The notes below the pieces were generated by a model. That model saw nothing but the letters and a program-made list of their open reading frames with translations, was not told the origin of the DNA and did not search any database. Shown here in pieces: positions 49,009-57,581 of a stretch of 64,000 nucleotides of DNA. This DNA is from Variovorax sp. J22P240. GTDB taxonomy: Bacteria; Pseudomonadota; Gammaproteobacteria; Burkholderiales; Burkholderiaceae_C. Numbering within the stretch: position 1 is the stretch's first letter; each line of letters begins with the position of its first letter. The DNA lies in the NCBI RefSeq assembly GCF_030316855.1, contig NZ_JASZYR010000003.1, forward strand, positions 1-64,000. Reading direction: 5' to 3'. Both the position numbers and the translations under genes were made by a program.

Positions 49009-49968
49009 TCAGCCTTCGAGCGTTTTCCACATTTCGATGTCGCGCTCTGCGGTCCAGATGCGCGGGTCGGCATGGCCCGACGCTTCGTCGTAGGCGCGGC
49101 TCACGTCGAAGGGCATGCAGTGGTCGAAGATGACCCACTGGCTGTACTTGGGCTTGAGCCTGGCGTAGGTGTCCTTGTAGACCGCATTCAGGTCGCGGCC
49201 CGCCTTCACGCCTTCCTGCACGCTGCTGTAGACATCGGCGATGAAGCTGCGCGTGCCGGCCAAACCCTTGGCCACTTCCTCGGGCGTGGTGAGCGCCGCG
49301 CCGCGACCGGGCACCAGCGCCTTGGGCTGCAGGGCGGTGATGTTGTCCAGCGTCTGCGGCCAGTCCTGGAAGTAGGCGTCGCCGGCGTAGGGCGTGGCGT
49401 CGAACTCGACGAGGTCGCCCGAGAGCAGCGTGCGCTCCTGCGGCAGCCAGACGACGGTGTCGCCCTTGGTGTGGCCGCGGCCGAGCTGAATCAGCTGCAC
49501 TTCGAGTTGGCCGAGCCACAGCGTCATCTTGCCGGTGAAGGTCATGGTGGGCCAGGTGAGCCCCGGCGGAACGGTCTCGACGTTCTGGAAGAGGCGCGGG
49601 AAGCGGCCGATCTCGCTGGCCTTGTCCTGCTCGCCGCGCTCGACGATGAGGTCGCGCGTGTCCTGGCTTGAAATGATGTGCTCGGGCTTGTAGCCGGCGG
49701 CGCCCAGCACGCGCACGGCGTGGTAGTGCGTGAGCACCACGTACTTGATGGGCTTGTCGGTCACTTCGCGGATGCGGCGCACCACGTCGGCCGCCATGGC
49801 GGGCGTGGCCTGGGTGTCGGCCACGAGCACGCAGTCGTCGCCGATCACGATGCCGGTGTTGGGGTCGCCCTCGGCCGTGTAGGCCCAGGCATGTTCCGAA
49901 ATCTGGCTGAAGGTGATCTTCTTTTCTTCCAGGTCGGCCTGACTGGCGAACTTCTTGGTCTCTGACAT
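49009..49968 (-). CDS. MBL-fold hydrolase with degenerate metal motif
   Basis: This 319-residue metallo-beta-lactamase-fold protein has the usual HxHxDH motif replaced by HYHAVR at 81-86, so the Asp and third His that bind the second metal are lost. The later ligands GRGHTKGDTVV (His) and LLSGDLVEF (Asp) remain. GLTWPTMTFTGKMTLWLGQLEVQLIQLG between them is typical of this subfamily. It is the first gene of the homogentisate operon, divergent from the IclR gene. Possible roles are thioester or lactone hydrolysis of the substrate; not readable from sequence. Confidence 0.85.
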   Translation of the reverse strand: MSETKKFASQADLEEKKITFSQISEHAWAYTAEGDPNTGIVIGDDCVLVADTQATPAMAADVVRRIREVTDKPIKYVVLTHYHAVRVLGAAGYKPEHIISSQDTRDLIVERGEQDKASEIGRFPRLFQNVETVPPGLTWPTMTFTGKMTLWLGQLEVQLIQLGRGHTKGDTVVWLPQERTLLSGDLVEFDATPYAGDAYFQDWPQTLDNITALQPKALVPGRGAALTTPEEVAKGLAGTRSFIADVYSSVQEGVKAGRDLNAVYKDTYARLKPKYSQWVIFDHCMPFDVSRAYDEASGHADPRIWTAERDIEMWKTLEG

Positions 49969-49998
49969 CGTGGGTCTCCTTGATTTGTCTAAAGTGAA

Positions 49999-50018
49999 CG
50001 AATTCGCATGGGACGAAT
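49999..50018 (+). promoter_or_regulatory. Inverted repeat, candidate IclR operator
   Basis: In the 119-bp gap between the MBL and IclR genes, CGAATTCG (49999-50006) overlaps the inverted repeat ATTCG-N7-CGAAT (50002-50018). Further ATTCG and ATGTCTA direct repeats (50031 onward, 50046-50058) crowd the region. IclR regulators bind short AT-centred palindromes, so an operator here is plausible. Confidence 0.4.
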
Positions 50019-50087
50019 GAACGGAGTGTAATTCGAGGATTGGATAATGTCTAATGTCTTCTGCATGAACGAACGACGAGCAAGGCC

Positions 50088-50918
50088 ATGAACTCAGACA
50101 GCGACCGCGCGCAACGCGGCATCCAGAGCATCGAGGTGGGCGGCCAGCTGCTGCGCGCCCTGGTGCACCACGGCCGGCCGATGGCCCTGAAGGACCTGGC
50201 GCGCGAGGCCGAGATGTCCCCCGCCAAGGCGCATCCCTACATGGTCAGCTTTGGCCGCCTCGGGCTGATCGAGCAGGACCGCACCAGCGGCCACTATCTG
50301 CTTGGACCGCTCGCCTTGCAACTGGGTTTGATCAGCCTGCAGCAAGCCAATCCCGTGCACATCGCGACGCCGCTGATCGCCGAACTGGCGCAGCAGATCG
50401 GCCAGACGGTGGCCATCGCCGTCTGGGGCGACCGCGGCGCGACCATCGTGCGCATCGCCGAATCGCCGGCGCCGCTGCACGTGAACATGCGGCACGGCAC
50501 GGTGTTCTCGCTGACCAATACCGCGTCCGGCCGGCTCTTCGGCGCCTATCTGGATGCTTCCGTGGTGAGGCGGTTGCTGGATGAAGAGCGGCAGCGCGAG
50601 CAGAAAGGCGCCGCCGCCATCGCGCTGCAACGGGGCATGCCGCCCGTGCAGCCGCTACCAGGCTGGAAGGCCTTCGAGGCGCAATTGCACGAGGTGCGCT
50701 CCCATGGGCTGAGCCGCTCCGAGGGCGAGATCCTGCCGGGCGTGAGCGCGATGTCGGCGCCCGCCTTCGATCACACGGGCGCCATCGTGCTGGCCATCAC
50801 CGCGATCGGACCGGCCGCCATCTTCGACACGCGATGGGACGGCGACATCGCGAGCGCCCTCAAGGCTTGTGCGGACCAGGTGTCGGAGCGGCTGGGGGCC
50901 GTCCCTTCAAGGCCTTGA
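50088..50918 (+). CDS. IclR-family transcriptional regulator of the homogentisate operon
   Basis: This 276-residue regulator has an N-terminal winged HTH at about 8-75 (GIQSIEVGGQLLRALVHHGRPMALKDLAREAEMSPAKAHPYMVSFGRLGLIEQD) and a C-terminal GAF-like effector domain (NTASGRLFGAYLDASVVRRLL, SEGEILPGVSAMSAPAFDHTGAIVLAITAIGP). The effector pocket residues are typical for aromatic-pathway IclR proteins. It is divergent from the MBL-hydroxylase-hmgA-fahA operon and is its probable regulator. Its final 59 bp overlap the end of a convergent GFA gene. Confidence 0.92.
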   Translation: MNSDSDRAQRGIQSIEVGGQLLRALVHHGRPMALKDLAREAEMSPAKAHPYMVSFGRLGLIEQDRTSGHYLLGPLALQLGLISLQQANPVHIATPLIAELAQQIGQTVAIAVWGDRGATIVRIAESPAPLHVNMRHGTVFSLTNTASGRLFGAYLDASVVRRLLDEERQREQKGAAAIALQRGMPPVQPLPGWKAFEAQLHEVRSHGLSRSEGEILPGVSAMSAPAFDHTGAIVLAITAIGPAAIFDTRWDGDIASALKACADQVSERLGAVPSRP

Positions 50919-51366
50919 GCCGCTCGATGCTCTCGGCCGGCCAGTAGTCGGACCGGCTGTAGTACTCCTCCACCACCGGCGTGCCGGGGGGCAGCACCAC
51001 CCACGGCTGCTTCGTCGTCGTGAAGATGTGAATATCGGGCGGCAGCGCGTCGGGCGTGTCCAGCGTGCCGACGCGCACGAACTTCACCGCTTCGCCGGCG
51101 CCCGCATAGTGGCTCCAGAGCGCGATATGGCAACGAGGGCAGCGCGCGATCTTCTGGCCCTTCCCGCTCAGCGACGGCGTATTCACCAATTCGATCTCGC
51201 CTTGCAGCAGTTCGACGCGGTCGCTCTCGATCATCGCGTTGAGCGCGAACGACGCGCCCGTTTCGCGCTGGCACCAGCGGCAATGGCAGCAGTTCACGAA
51301 GAGCGGTTCCGTCGCCATCCGATAGCGCACCGCGCGGCAGGTGCACCCTCCTTCGAGCGGGAACAT
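50860..51366 (-). CDS. GFA-family (Gfa/CENP-V) zinc protein
   Basis: This 168-residue protein has the Gfa fold zinc cysteines in EGGCTCRAVRYRM, NCCHCRWCQRETGASFA and RCPRCHIALWSHY. Named for the glutathione-dependent formaldehyde-activating enzyme, most members have no proven activity. The C-terminus (from about 140) is Pro-rich and lies in the stretch that overlaps the IclR gene antisense. Its ATG shares one base with the stop of the upstream GFA gene (TGATG), so the two are coupled; they probably arose by duplication. Confidence 0.87.
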   Translation of the reverse strand: MFPLEGGCTCRAVRYRMATEPLFVNCCHCRWCQRETGASFALNAMIESDRVELLQGEIELVNTPSLSGKGQKIARCPRCHIALWSHYAGAGEAVKFVRVGTLDTPDALPPDIHIFTTTKQPWVVLPPGTPVVEEYYSRSDYWPAESIERLKALKGRPPAAPTPGPHKP

Positions 51367-51716
51367 CAGCGAGACCGTCCGTCGAAGTGCTTCACCGGCA
51401 CCGCATCGAGATCGATGCCTTCGAGGCAGCGGATATTGACGGCGATGGTCGGTACGCCCTTCGGATCGGTGGCCTCGGCAAAAGGGTGGATGCCGCAGGT
51501 CTTGCAGAAGCGATGGTGGATGGCGTGCTTGTTGAAGAGATAGGCCCCCACGTTGTCGTCCTCGGGCGTGAGCAGCGTGAACTGCGTGCGTGGCACGAAC
51601 CACAGCAGCGAGCCCTTTCTCTGGCACATGGAGCAGTTGCAGGCCAGCGCGCCCTGGATTTCGCCCTCGACCTCGAAAGCGATCTTGCCGCAGTGGCAGC
51701 TACCCTTGTATTTCAT
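51366..51716 (-). CDS. GFA-family (Gfa/CENP-V) zinc protein
   Basis: This 116-residue protein has zinc cysteines in KGSCHCGKIAFEVEGEI, CNCSMCQRKGSLLWFV and CKTCGIHPFAEATDP. It has the compact full GFA domain with no extension, unlike its downstream neighbour. The stop is fused to the next start as TGATG. It is 13 bp downstream of a LysE-type exporter gene's stop, possibly on the same transcript. Function is unproven; GFA proteins are often linked to glutathione adduct metabolism. Confidence 0.88.
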   Translation of the reverse strand: MKYKGSCHCGKIAFEVEGEIQGALACNCSMCQRKGSLLWFVPRTQFTLLTPEDDNVGAYLFNKHAIHHRFCKTCGIHPFAEATDPKGVPTIAVNIRCLEGIDLDAVPVKHFDGRSR

Positions 51717-51729
51717 CGCAGGTCTCCTT

Positions 51730-52380
51730 TCATGCGCGATGGGCCGAAGCCAGGAGTCGAAGTCCCAATGACACCATGACGGCGCCGGCCACCCTGTCGG
51801 CCCACGCCTTGTACCGAAGATAGGTTTTCTGCGGCCCCTTGGCGGACAGGGCCAGCGCCACCAGCGCGTACCAGCTGGTTTCGAGCACGAAGACCACCGC
51901 CACGATGCCCAGCCCGAACGCCAGCGATGGCGAAGCCGGCATGAAGGCCGCGAACACGCTGGCGTAGACGATGGCCGTCTTGGGATTGCTCAGCTGCGTG
52001 GCCAGGCCAAGGAGGAACGAGCGGCCCGCATGGCGACGCGCGCCGGCCTCGCCGCTCTCTCCGGACTGCGACGACGCCATCGACAGCGGCTGGCGCGCGC
52101 CGAGCCAGATCCGTACGCCGAGGTAGGCCAGGTAGAGCCCCCCGGCGACTTTGAGGACGATGAAGAGCGTGGGGACGGCCAGCAGCAGCGCCTGCAATCC
52201 GGCCAGCGCCGCGAGCGCGAAACATGCGCCACCCGCACCCATGCCGAAGGCCGCGGCGACGCCTTCCAGGCGCGAAAGCGACACTGCCGTGCGCGCGACC
52301 ATCACGAAGCTCGGGCCGGGGCTCACTACGCCGACGGCCAGCGCGCCGGCGATACCCAGCAAAGGGAGTAACTGGTTCAA
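51730..52380 (-). CDS. LysE-family amino acid/metabolite exporter
   Basis: This 216-residue membrane protein has about six helices. The LysE/RhtB signature GVVSPGPSFVMVARTAVSLSRLEGVAAAFGMGAGGACFALAALAG occupies residues 17-60, and AFGLGIVAVVFVLETSWYALVALAL is a late helix. Family members export amino acids such as lysine, threonine or homoserine lactones. The substrate is unknown. It is on the same strand as the two GFA genes. Confidence 0.9.
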   Translation of the reverse strand: MNQLLPLLGIAGALAVGVVSPGPSFVMVARTAVSLSRLEGVAAAFGMGAGGACFALAALAGLQALLLAVPTLFIVLKVAGGLYLAYLGVRIWLGARQPLSMASSQSGESGEAGARRHAGRSFLLGLATQLSNPKTAIVYASVFAAFMPASPSLAFGLGIVAVVFVLETSWYALVALALSAKGPQKTYLRYKAWADRVAGAVMVSLGLRLLASAHRA

Positions 52381-52428
52381 TTTCGTCTCCTAGCCCTGGA
52401 CCGGGGCTCGGAGATTACTCCAACGGCC

Positions 52429-53901
52429 TCAGGCCATGAAACCGACGTTCTTGGGATAGTCGATGCCGTTGGCGTTGCCGCCGAAGTTCTTGAGGTTCGG
52501 CAGGATGCCCGGCAAGTCGGCCTCCGGCACGCCGAACCACCTGGCGAGCGTGGCGCCGTACTGGTCCACCGAGGTCGTCGGGATCAGCCGGCCCTGGCCC
52601 ACATGGCCTTCGTAGCCGGCGAGCTTCGCGTCGTTGTTGATGCTGACCACCTGCGGCGTGCCGTAGAACTGCTTGCCGTTGACCGCGCCGCCGACGACGA
52701 AGTGGTGGCTGCCCCAGCCGTGGTCGGAGCCATTGCCGTTGCTGGCCAGCGTGCGGCCGAAGTCCGATGCCGTGAAGGCAGTGACCTTGTCGGCAATGCC
52801 CAGCGCGGCCGTCTGGCGGTAGAAGGCGGTCATCGCATCGCTCAACTGCTGCATCAGCCCGGGCTGATTGGCAATCAGGTTGTCGTGCAGGTCGAAGCCG
52901 CCCATCGACACGAAGAACACCTGCCGCTTGACGCCCAGCGCGGTGCGGCCATGAATGAGCCGGGCCACCATCTTCAGCTGGCGCGAGAGGTTCGTGTTCA
53001 GCGCGCCGAAGGAATCGACCGGGAGCGCGGCCGAGAGCGCACCGGTCACGGTCGTCTCGGCTTCCACCGCGCGCTTGGTCACGCGGTTGTATTCGTTCTC
53101 CAGCATGTGGCTGCGTGCTTCCTGCACCAGCTGCGCCATCGCGGAGCGCACCGAGGCCGACACATAGCCGCTCGTGCCCTTGACGCTGTTGATGCCGACG
53201 GCGCCGCTGGTGCTCACCTGGTATTGCAGCGCCTGGTCGCCCGAGAGGAACACCGCGTTGCCCGAGACGGACATGCAGGTGAAGAGCGAGTTGGTGTTCT
53301 GCGACAGCGCCAGGTCGCCGAGGTTGCCGCCCCAGCCCACCGTCGAACCTTCCGGCGACGACGACTGCCAGGTCGACTGCTGGTCGTTGTGCGAGAACAG
53401 CTTGGGCGGCTGCGGGTAGAGCTTCTTGTTGCTGTTGTTGTACTGCGCACGATTGAGCGGCACCACCAGCGGCCCGACGTTGAGCTGCACCGCGACCTTG
53501 CCGTCGACGTTGAAGAGGTCCGCGAGTTGGGTCATCGCCGGGTGCAACGCGTACTGGCGAGCGCCCGCCAATGGCGTGGTGGGCGTCAACAGCGTCTTCG
53601 CGACATCCATGTCGTTCTTGGCGATGGCGATGCCGCCCGAGGCTTGCGGAACGCGAATGGCGCTGTAGGCGGTGTAGCTGGGGTCGTCGTAGGTGATGAC
53701 GGTGTTGGCGTAGTCGTTGCCGCCGAAGAGGAACACGCACACCAGCGCCTTGTAGTCATCGCCGGGCGCGGCCTGCGCGGCGGCTTCGCCCATGGCGGCC
53801 AGGTTGAGCGCGAAGGGCAAGGCGGTGCCGGCCATCGCCAGCTGGCCGGTGCGGCGCAGGAAGGCGCGACGGCTGTGAGCGGCAGGATCGATCAGGTACA
53901 T
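52429..53901 (-). CDS. DUF1501-domain exported protein (Tat signal)
   Basis: This 490-residue protein begins with a twin-arginine signal: HSRRAFLRRTGQLAMAGTAL, hydrophobic segment to about residue 45. The DUF1501/sulfatase-like fold shows CVFLFGGNDYANTVITYDDPSY at the start and FVSMGGFDLHDNLIANQPGLMQQLSDAMTAFY, TAFTASDFGRTLASNGNGSDHGWGSHHFVVGG in the second half. These proteins are secreted folded, usually as a pair with DUF1800 proteins. The partner lies 12 bp upstream. Biochemical activity is unknown. Confidence 0.9.
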   Translation of the reverse strand: MYLIDPAAHSRRAFLRRTGQLAMAGTALPFALNLAAMGEAAAQAAPGDDYKALVCVFLFGGNDYANTVITYDDPSYTAYSAIRVPQASGGIAIAKNDMDVAKTLLTPTTPLAGARQYALHPAMTQLADLFNVDGKVAVQLNVGPLVVPLNRAQYNNSNKKLYPQPPKLFSHNDQQSTWQSSSPEGSTVGWGGNLGDLALSQNTNSLFTCMSVSGNAVFLSGDQALQYQVSTSGAVGINSVKGTSGYVSASVRSAMAQLVQEARSHMLENEYNRVTKRAVEAETTVTGALSAALPVDSFGALNTNLSRQLKMVARLIHGRTALGVKRQVFFVSMGGFDLHDNLIANQPGLMQQLSDAMTAFYRQTAALGIADKVTAFTASDFGRTLASNGNGSDHGWGSHHFVVGGAVNGKQFYGTPQVVSINNDAKLAGYEGHVGQGRLIPTTSVDQYGATLARWFGVPEADLPGILPNLKNFGGNANGIDYPKNVGFMA

Positions 53902-53912
53902 CGCGCGGTCCC

Positions 53913-55748
53913 TTATTTCTGGATCAGGTAGGAGGGCGAAGCCATCACCATCAGCACGGCGGCATACACGCGGTTGAGCTTGACGGCATCGGTGCTGCTG
54001 GCGGTCACGGCGGGCGTACCGAGGGCGTTGGCGATCAGCGCCTGGGTGGCGTCCGACAGCTGGTTGCCCGTGAGCAGCAGGTTCAGGCGGCGCACGAGGC
54101 CCGCGGGGTCCAGCACCAGTGCGAGTTCGCCCGCATAGGTCGCGTTCACGTCCTTGCTGTTCCTCGGCAGCGCGTCCTTCATGTAGTTGAGGTAGCCGCC
54201 GACGCTGGTTTCATTGACCACCTGGAATTCGGGCGCGACCATCTTCGCGCTGGCGATCGCCGTCGAAGGCGGCACGTAGCCGGGGCGGAAGAAGTTGAAG
54301 ACCGAGGGCGAGCGCAGCGGGCTCTGGCCGAGCTGGCTGTTCGGCTGGGAGAGGTCGCCGATCTTCCAATTGCCGGTGGTCGACACGGCGCCGAAGGTAC
54401 GCGCCCATTGCACGAAGCGCAGCATGGGCTCGCGCAGTCGGCCGAAGGTCGGCTCGCTCAGGCCCGCAGGGCTGCGCGCCTCGTTGTCGAGCAGCACGGC
54501 CGCGAAGACGCTCTTCATGTCGCCGCGCACGCCGGAGCCGTTGTCCGCGAAGACGTCCGACACGCGCTTGACGTAGGCCGGGCTCGGGTTGCTGGTCACC
54601 AGGCGCTGGATCAACTGCTTGCCGATGAAGGGGCCGACGTTCGGATGGTTGAACAGCGTGTCGAGCGCGATCTTGAGCGCGGCCTTGCCCTCGGTGCCCG
54701 CCGGCACCGTGGCGCCGAGGAACTTCGCTTCGAGCGTTGAATGTCGCGAGGCCGTCAGCGCCATCGGCCGCGTGGTCCACAGGTTGCTTTCGGCGGTGGA
54801 GCCGTCGGGACGGGTGAAGCCGCCCGCGGTGCCGCCCTTCTCGTCGGTGCGGATGTCCAGGTCGTAGCCCGTGAAGACGCGCGCCAGGTTGGTCACGTCG
54901 TCGAGGGTGTAGGTGTCGAGCGGCGCGCCGTCGGCGCCGGGTTTGAGGGTGCCGTCGGCGTTGAGCTGGTAGAGCCCGATGCTCATGAGCTGCATGACCT
55001 CGCGCGCATAGTTCTCGTCCGGCTGCCGGCCCTGGGCGTTTTCCTTCTGGTTGCCTTTGGTGTTGAGGTAGTAGCCCATCGCGGGGTTGAGCGTCACGTC
55101 CTCCAGCAGCTTGCGGAAGTTGCCGGTGACGCCCGCGACCAGGGTGTCCCAGTACTGGGCCATCAGATGGCTGGACCAGTTGGAGCCGATGTCGGTGGAC
55201 GACACGACGAAGATCTCGGTCAACGCGAGCGCCATGCGCTTGCGGAAGCCGTCCGGCGCCGTCATGAGCTGGTTCCAGATCATGTCGTCGGTGTTGACGC
55301 TGCCGTAGGGCTTGCCCGCGATCCACTCCCAGCCGGTCTGCGTGCCGGGACGGTCGGCCTCCTCGCCCAGCCAGACCAGGTAGCCCTTGCTGCGCACGGC
55401 GGCGATCCCCGCCTCGGAGGCGGAGAACTGCGACTGGAGGAGGAAGCGCGCGGCCTCGTCGTCGGTCTTCGCTTCCCGATAGACGTAGGTCTGGGCGGTC
55501 GGCGTGCTGGCCAGCGCGGTCAGGGAACCGGCCTGAACGCCTGTGCCGGCGCCCGGCGCGGCAAACCCGCCGCCTCCGCTGCCACCCCCACCACCTCCGC
55601 ATGCCGCGAGGGCGGCGGCGGCGGCCAGTGCGGCCGCGAGCGGCAGCGGGCTGTGCGACTCCGCTGCGGGGGCCGGCATGGATGTCTGGTCCGCGCGCGC
55701 CGAATCATCGGTCGCCTCAGCGCGGCCGGTTGCGATGTTTTCCACCAT
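53913..55748 (-). CDS. DUF1800-domain lipoprotein
   Basis: This 611-residue protein has a ~40-residue polar lead and then a lipoprotein-like signal PLPLAAALAAAAALAACGG (lipobox LAAC), followed by a Gly-rich spacer and the DUF1800 domain (DEAARFLLQSQFSASEAGIAAV, RQPDENYAREVMQLMSIGLYQLN, LFNHPNVGPFIGKQLIQRLVTSNPSPAYVKRVSDVFADNGSGVRGDMKSV, FNFFRPGYVPPSTAIASAKMVAPEFQ). The long polar lead before the signal is unusual. I chose the ATG at 55746-55748, with AGGAG about 5 bases upstream. It forms a pair with DUF1501 downstream. Confidence 0.88.
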   Translation of the reverse strand: MVENIATGRAEATDDSARADQTSMPAPAAESHSPLPLAAALAAAAALAACGGGGGGSGGGGFAAPGAGTGVQAGSLTALASTPTAQTYVYREAKTDDEAARFLLQSQFSASEAGIAAVRSKGYLVWLGEEADRPGTQTGWEWIAGKPYGSVNTDDMIWNQLMTAPDGFRKRMALALTEIFVVSSTDIGSNWSSHLMAQYWDTLVAGVTGNFRKLLEDVTLNPAMGYYLNTKGNQKENAQGRQPDENYAREVMQLMSIGLYQLNADGTLKPGADGAPLDTYTLDDVTNLARVFTGYDLDIRTDEKGGTAGGFTRPDGSTAESNLWTTRPMALTASRHSTLEAKFLGATVPAGTEGKAALKIALDTLFNHPNVGPFIGKQLIQRLVTSNPSPAYVKRVSDVFADNGSGVRGDMKSVFAAVLLDNEARSPAGLSEPTFGRLREPMLRFVQWARTFGAVSTTGNWKIGDLSQPNSQLGQSPLRSPSVFNFFRPGYVPPSTAIASAKMVAPEFQVVNETSVGGYLNYMKDALPRNSKDVNATYAGELALVLDPAGLVRRLNLLLTGNQLSDATQALIANALGTPAVTASSTDAVKLNRVYAAVLMVMASPSYLIQK

Positions 55749-55862
55749 GGAACTCCTCACTCCTCGGCGCTGGGGCGCCGCTTTTTCCAGGCAAGTGCCA
55801 TGCCCAACTCTCGCCACGGCCAGAGGGCTTCAGGAGGAGGTCAAGGGGACATTATTTGTTAA

Positions 55863-55886
55863 GAAGTGTGACTTTTTCGTCACTTC
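55863..55886 (-). terminator. Stem-loop between pyrF and the DUF1800 gene
   Basis: On the minus strand, GAAGTGAC-GAAAAA-GTCACACTTC forms an 8-bp stem with a small bulge, followed by TTAACAAAT. It lies about 40 bp downstream of pyrF and 115 bp upstream of the DUF1800 start. It could be a weak terminator for pyrF; alternatively GTGAC-N6-GTCAC is an operator. The remainder of the 176-bp gap holds nothing else I can support. Confidence 0.4.
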
Positions 55887-55924
55887 GCCGCCAGCAACGG
55901 CTTGGAGCGGCGCGGAATGTCGCT

Positions 55925-56749
55925 TCAGGACTTCGCGGCTTCGAGCCCGTCGCGGGTGCGGATCGCTTCGCGCCGGGCGGCCTCGGCAAAGTCGTCGCCC
56001 GAGGAGGCGTAGCAGATGGCGCGGGAGGAATTGACCACGATCGGCGCATCCGGGCGCCAACCAGCCCGCACGGTGGCGACCGCATCGCCGCCCTGTGCGC
56101 CCACGCCAGGGATCAGCAAGGGAACCGTGGGTGCGAGGGCCCTCACCCGTTCGATCTCGGCCGGGTAGGTGGCGCCGACCACCAGGCCCAACTGCCCGTT
56201 CAGGTTCCATGGACCCTGCGCAAGCCGGGCCACGTGTTCGTAGAGAAAAGGCTCGCCTTCCACGCCCGCAAGGCGCTGACCCTGCAGATCGGCGCCGCCC
56301 GGATTGCTGGTCCGGCACAGCAGGAAAGCACCCTTGCCATGGTGGCGCAGATAGGGCTCGACCGAATCGAAGCCCATGAAGGGCGAGAGAGTGACGGCGT
56401 CGGCGCCGTAGCGCTCGAAAGCCTCGCGGGCGTACTGCTCGGCCGTCGAGCCGATGTCGCCGCGCTTGGCATCGAGGATCGTGGGCACGTGCGGCGCGTT
56501 GCGGCGCATGTGCTCCATGAGCTGCTCCAGCTGCCCTTCGGCCCGGTGCGCGGCAAAGTAGGCGATCTGCGGCTTGAAGGCGATCGCGAGATCGGCCGTG
56601 GCATCGACGATACGGGCGCAGAAGTCGTAGATCTTGCTGGCGTCGCCCTTCAGGTGGGCGGGAAACTTCGTCGGTTCGGGGTCGAGGCCGACACACAGCA
56701 GCGAGCCGTTTTGGCGCTCGGCGGCGCGCAGCTTGTCCAGGAAGGTCAT
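55925..56749 (-). CDS. pyrF: Orotidine-5'-phosphate decarboxylase
   Basis: This 274-residue enzyme makes UMP. The catalytic motif is [12 protein letters not shown], with D93, K95 and D98. The N-terminus [14 protein letters not shown] and the late [12 protein letters not shown] (phosphate binding) match the long PyrF form (about 270 aa) found in beta- and some other proteobacteria. The gene stands alone, with the UDG-like gene 46 bp upstream on the same strand. Confidence 0.96.
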   Translation of the reverse strand: MTFLDKLRAAERQNGSLLCVGLDPEPTKFPAHLKGDASKIYDFCARIVDATADLAIAFKPQIAYFAAHRAEGQLEQLMEHMRRNAPHVPTILDAKRGDIGSTAEQYAREAFERYGADAVTLSPFMGFDSVEPYLRHHGKGAFLLCRTSNPGGADLQGQRLAGVEGEPFLYEHVARLAQGPWNLNGQLGLVVGATYPAEIERVRALAPTVPLLIPGVGAQGGDAVATVRAGWRPDAPIVVNSSRAICYASSGDDFAEAARREAIRTRDGLEAAKS

Positions 56750-56795
56750 GGGGCGGAATTTTAGGCGCGCCGGCTCAGGGCGGCCGGCGACGGGC

Positions 56796-57581
56796 TCAGC
56801 CCGCGCGTTCGAACTGTTCGGCGGCCAGGCAGAGGTCGGCCCAAGCGCGGCCCTTATCGCCCGGGTTGCGCAGCAGATAGGCAGGGTGGTAGGTGGCGAC
56901 CACCGGCGGCGCGTCCTTCACGCCGGGCAGCATCGCTACCGGCACGGCGCGACCGCGCAGCTTGCCGAGCGGATCACCGCTTTGCAGCAGGCTTTGCGCC
57001 GCCAGCGGACCCATGGCGAGCACGAGACGCGGCGCCAGCGCGGCAGCATGCTCCGCGAAGACATCGGCGATCGGGCGCGGGCTGTCCGGCTGCCCCGAGG
57101 CCACGCCCCGGTGCGTGCGCATCAGGTGCACGGGCGTCTCGCCACCGTGCAGATGCAGGGTGCGAAGCATGTTGTCGAACAGGCGTCCCGCGTCGCCGGC
57201 AAAGGGCTCGCCGTGGCGGCCGTCGAGTTCCGGCGGCATGTCCGCGACGATGAGCCAGCCGCCTTTCGGTGCGGCTGCGTCGCCATAGAGAAGCCGTGGC
57301 GCATCCACGAGGATGGAGGCGCCGTGGGTCAGCGCGACCGGCGCGCGCGGGGCCATCGCAGGTGCCGCCGCCGGTTCGGCTGCCAGGGGGCGCACCGGCG
57401 CGGCCGGCGCCACGACCCGAGGTCGAGCTTCCGCGGCGGCTTCGCCCACTGCGGGCGCTTCCGCCACGGCAACAGCCGGCGCTTCGACCAGCTCCGTCGC
57501 CGGCCACCAGAAGAGCTTGATGCCCATCTCGTCCAGCATCGCGCGCTGCCGCGCATCGAGGCTCATTCCACTCGTCGTCAT
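56796..57581 (-). CDS. Uracil-DNA glycosylase-superfamily protein lacking Fe-S cysteines
   Basis: This 261-residue protein has an Ala/Pro-rich low-complexity N-terminus (about 32-85). A UDG-type domain follows with [15 protein letters not shown] (motif like PFVGxAG), [21 protein letters not shown], and the C-terminal loop motif [22 protein letters not shown]. The family GEAPG motif is degraded to ADMPPELDG. The only cysteine is near the C-terminus, so the four Cys of the type-4/5 Fe-S cluster are gone. It overlaps rimI (ATGA) and sits in the tsaB-rimI-UDG operon usual in Burkholderiales. Confidence 0.8.
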   Translation of the reverse strand: MTTSGMSLDARQRAMLDEMGIKLFWWPATELVEAPAVAVAEAPAVGEAAAEARPRVVAPAAPVRPLAAEPAAAPAMAPRAPVALTHGASILVDAPRLLYGDAAAPKGGWLIVADMPPELDGRHGEPFAGDAGRLFDNMLRTLHLHGGETPVHLMRTHRGVASGQPDSPRPIADVFAEHAAALAPRLVLAMGPLAAQSLLQSGDPLGKLRGRAVPVAMLPGVKDAPPVVATYHPAYLLRNPGDKGRAWADLCLAAEQFERAG

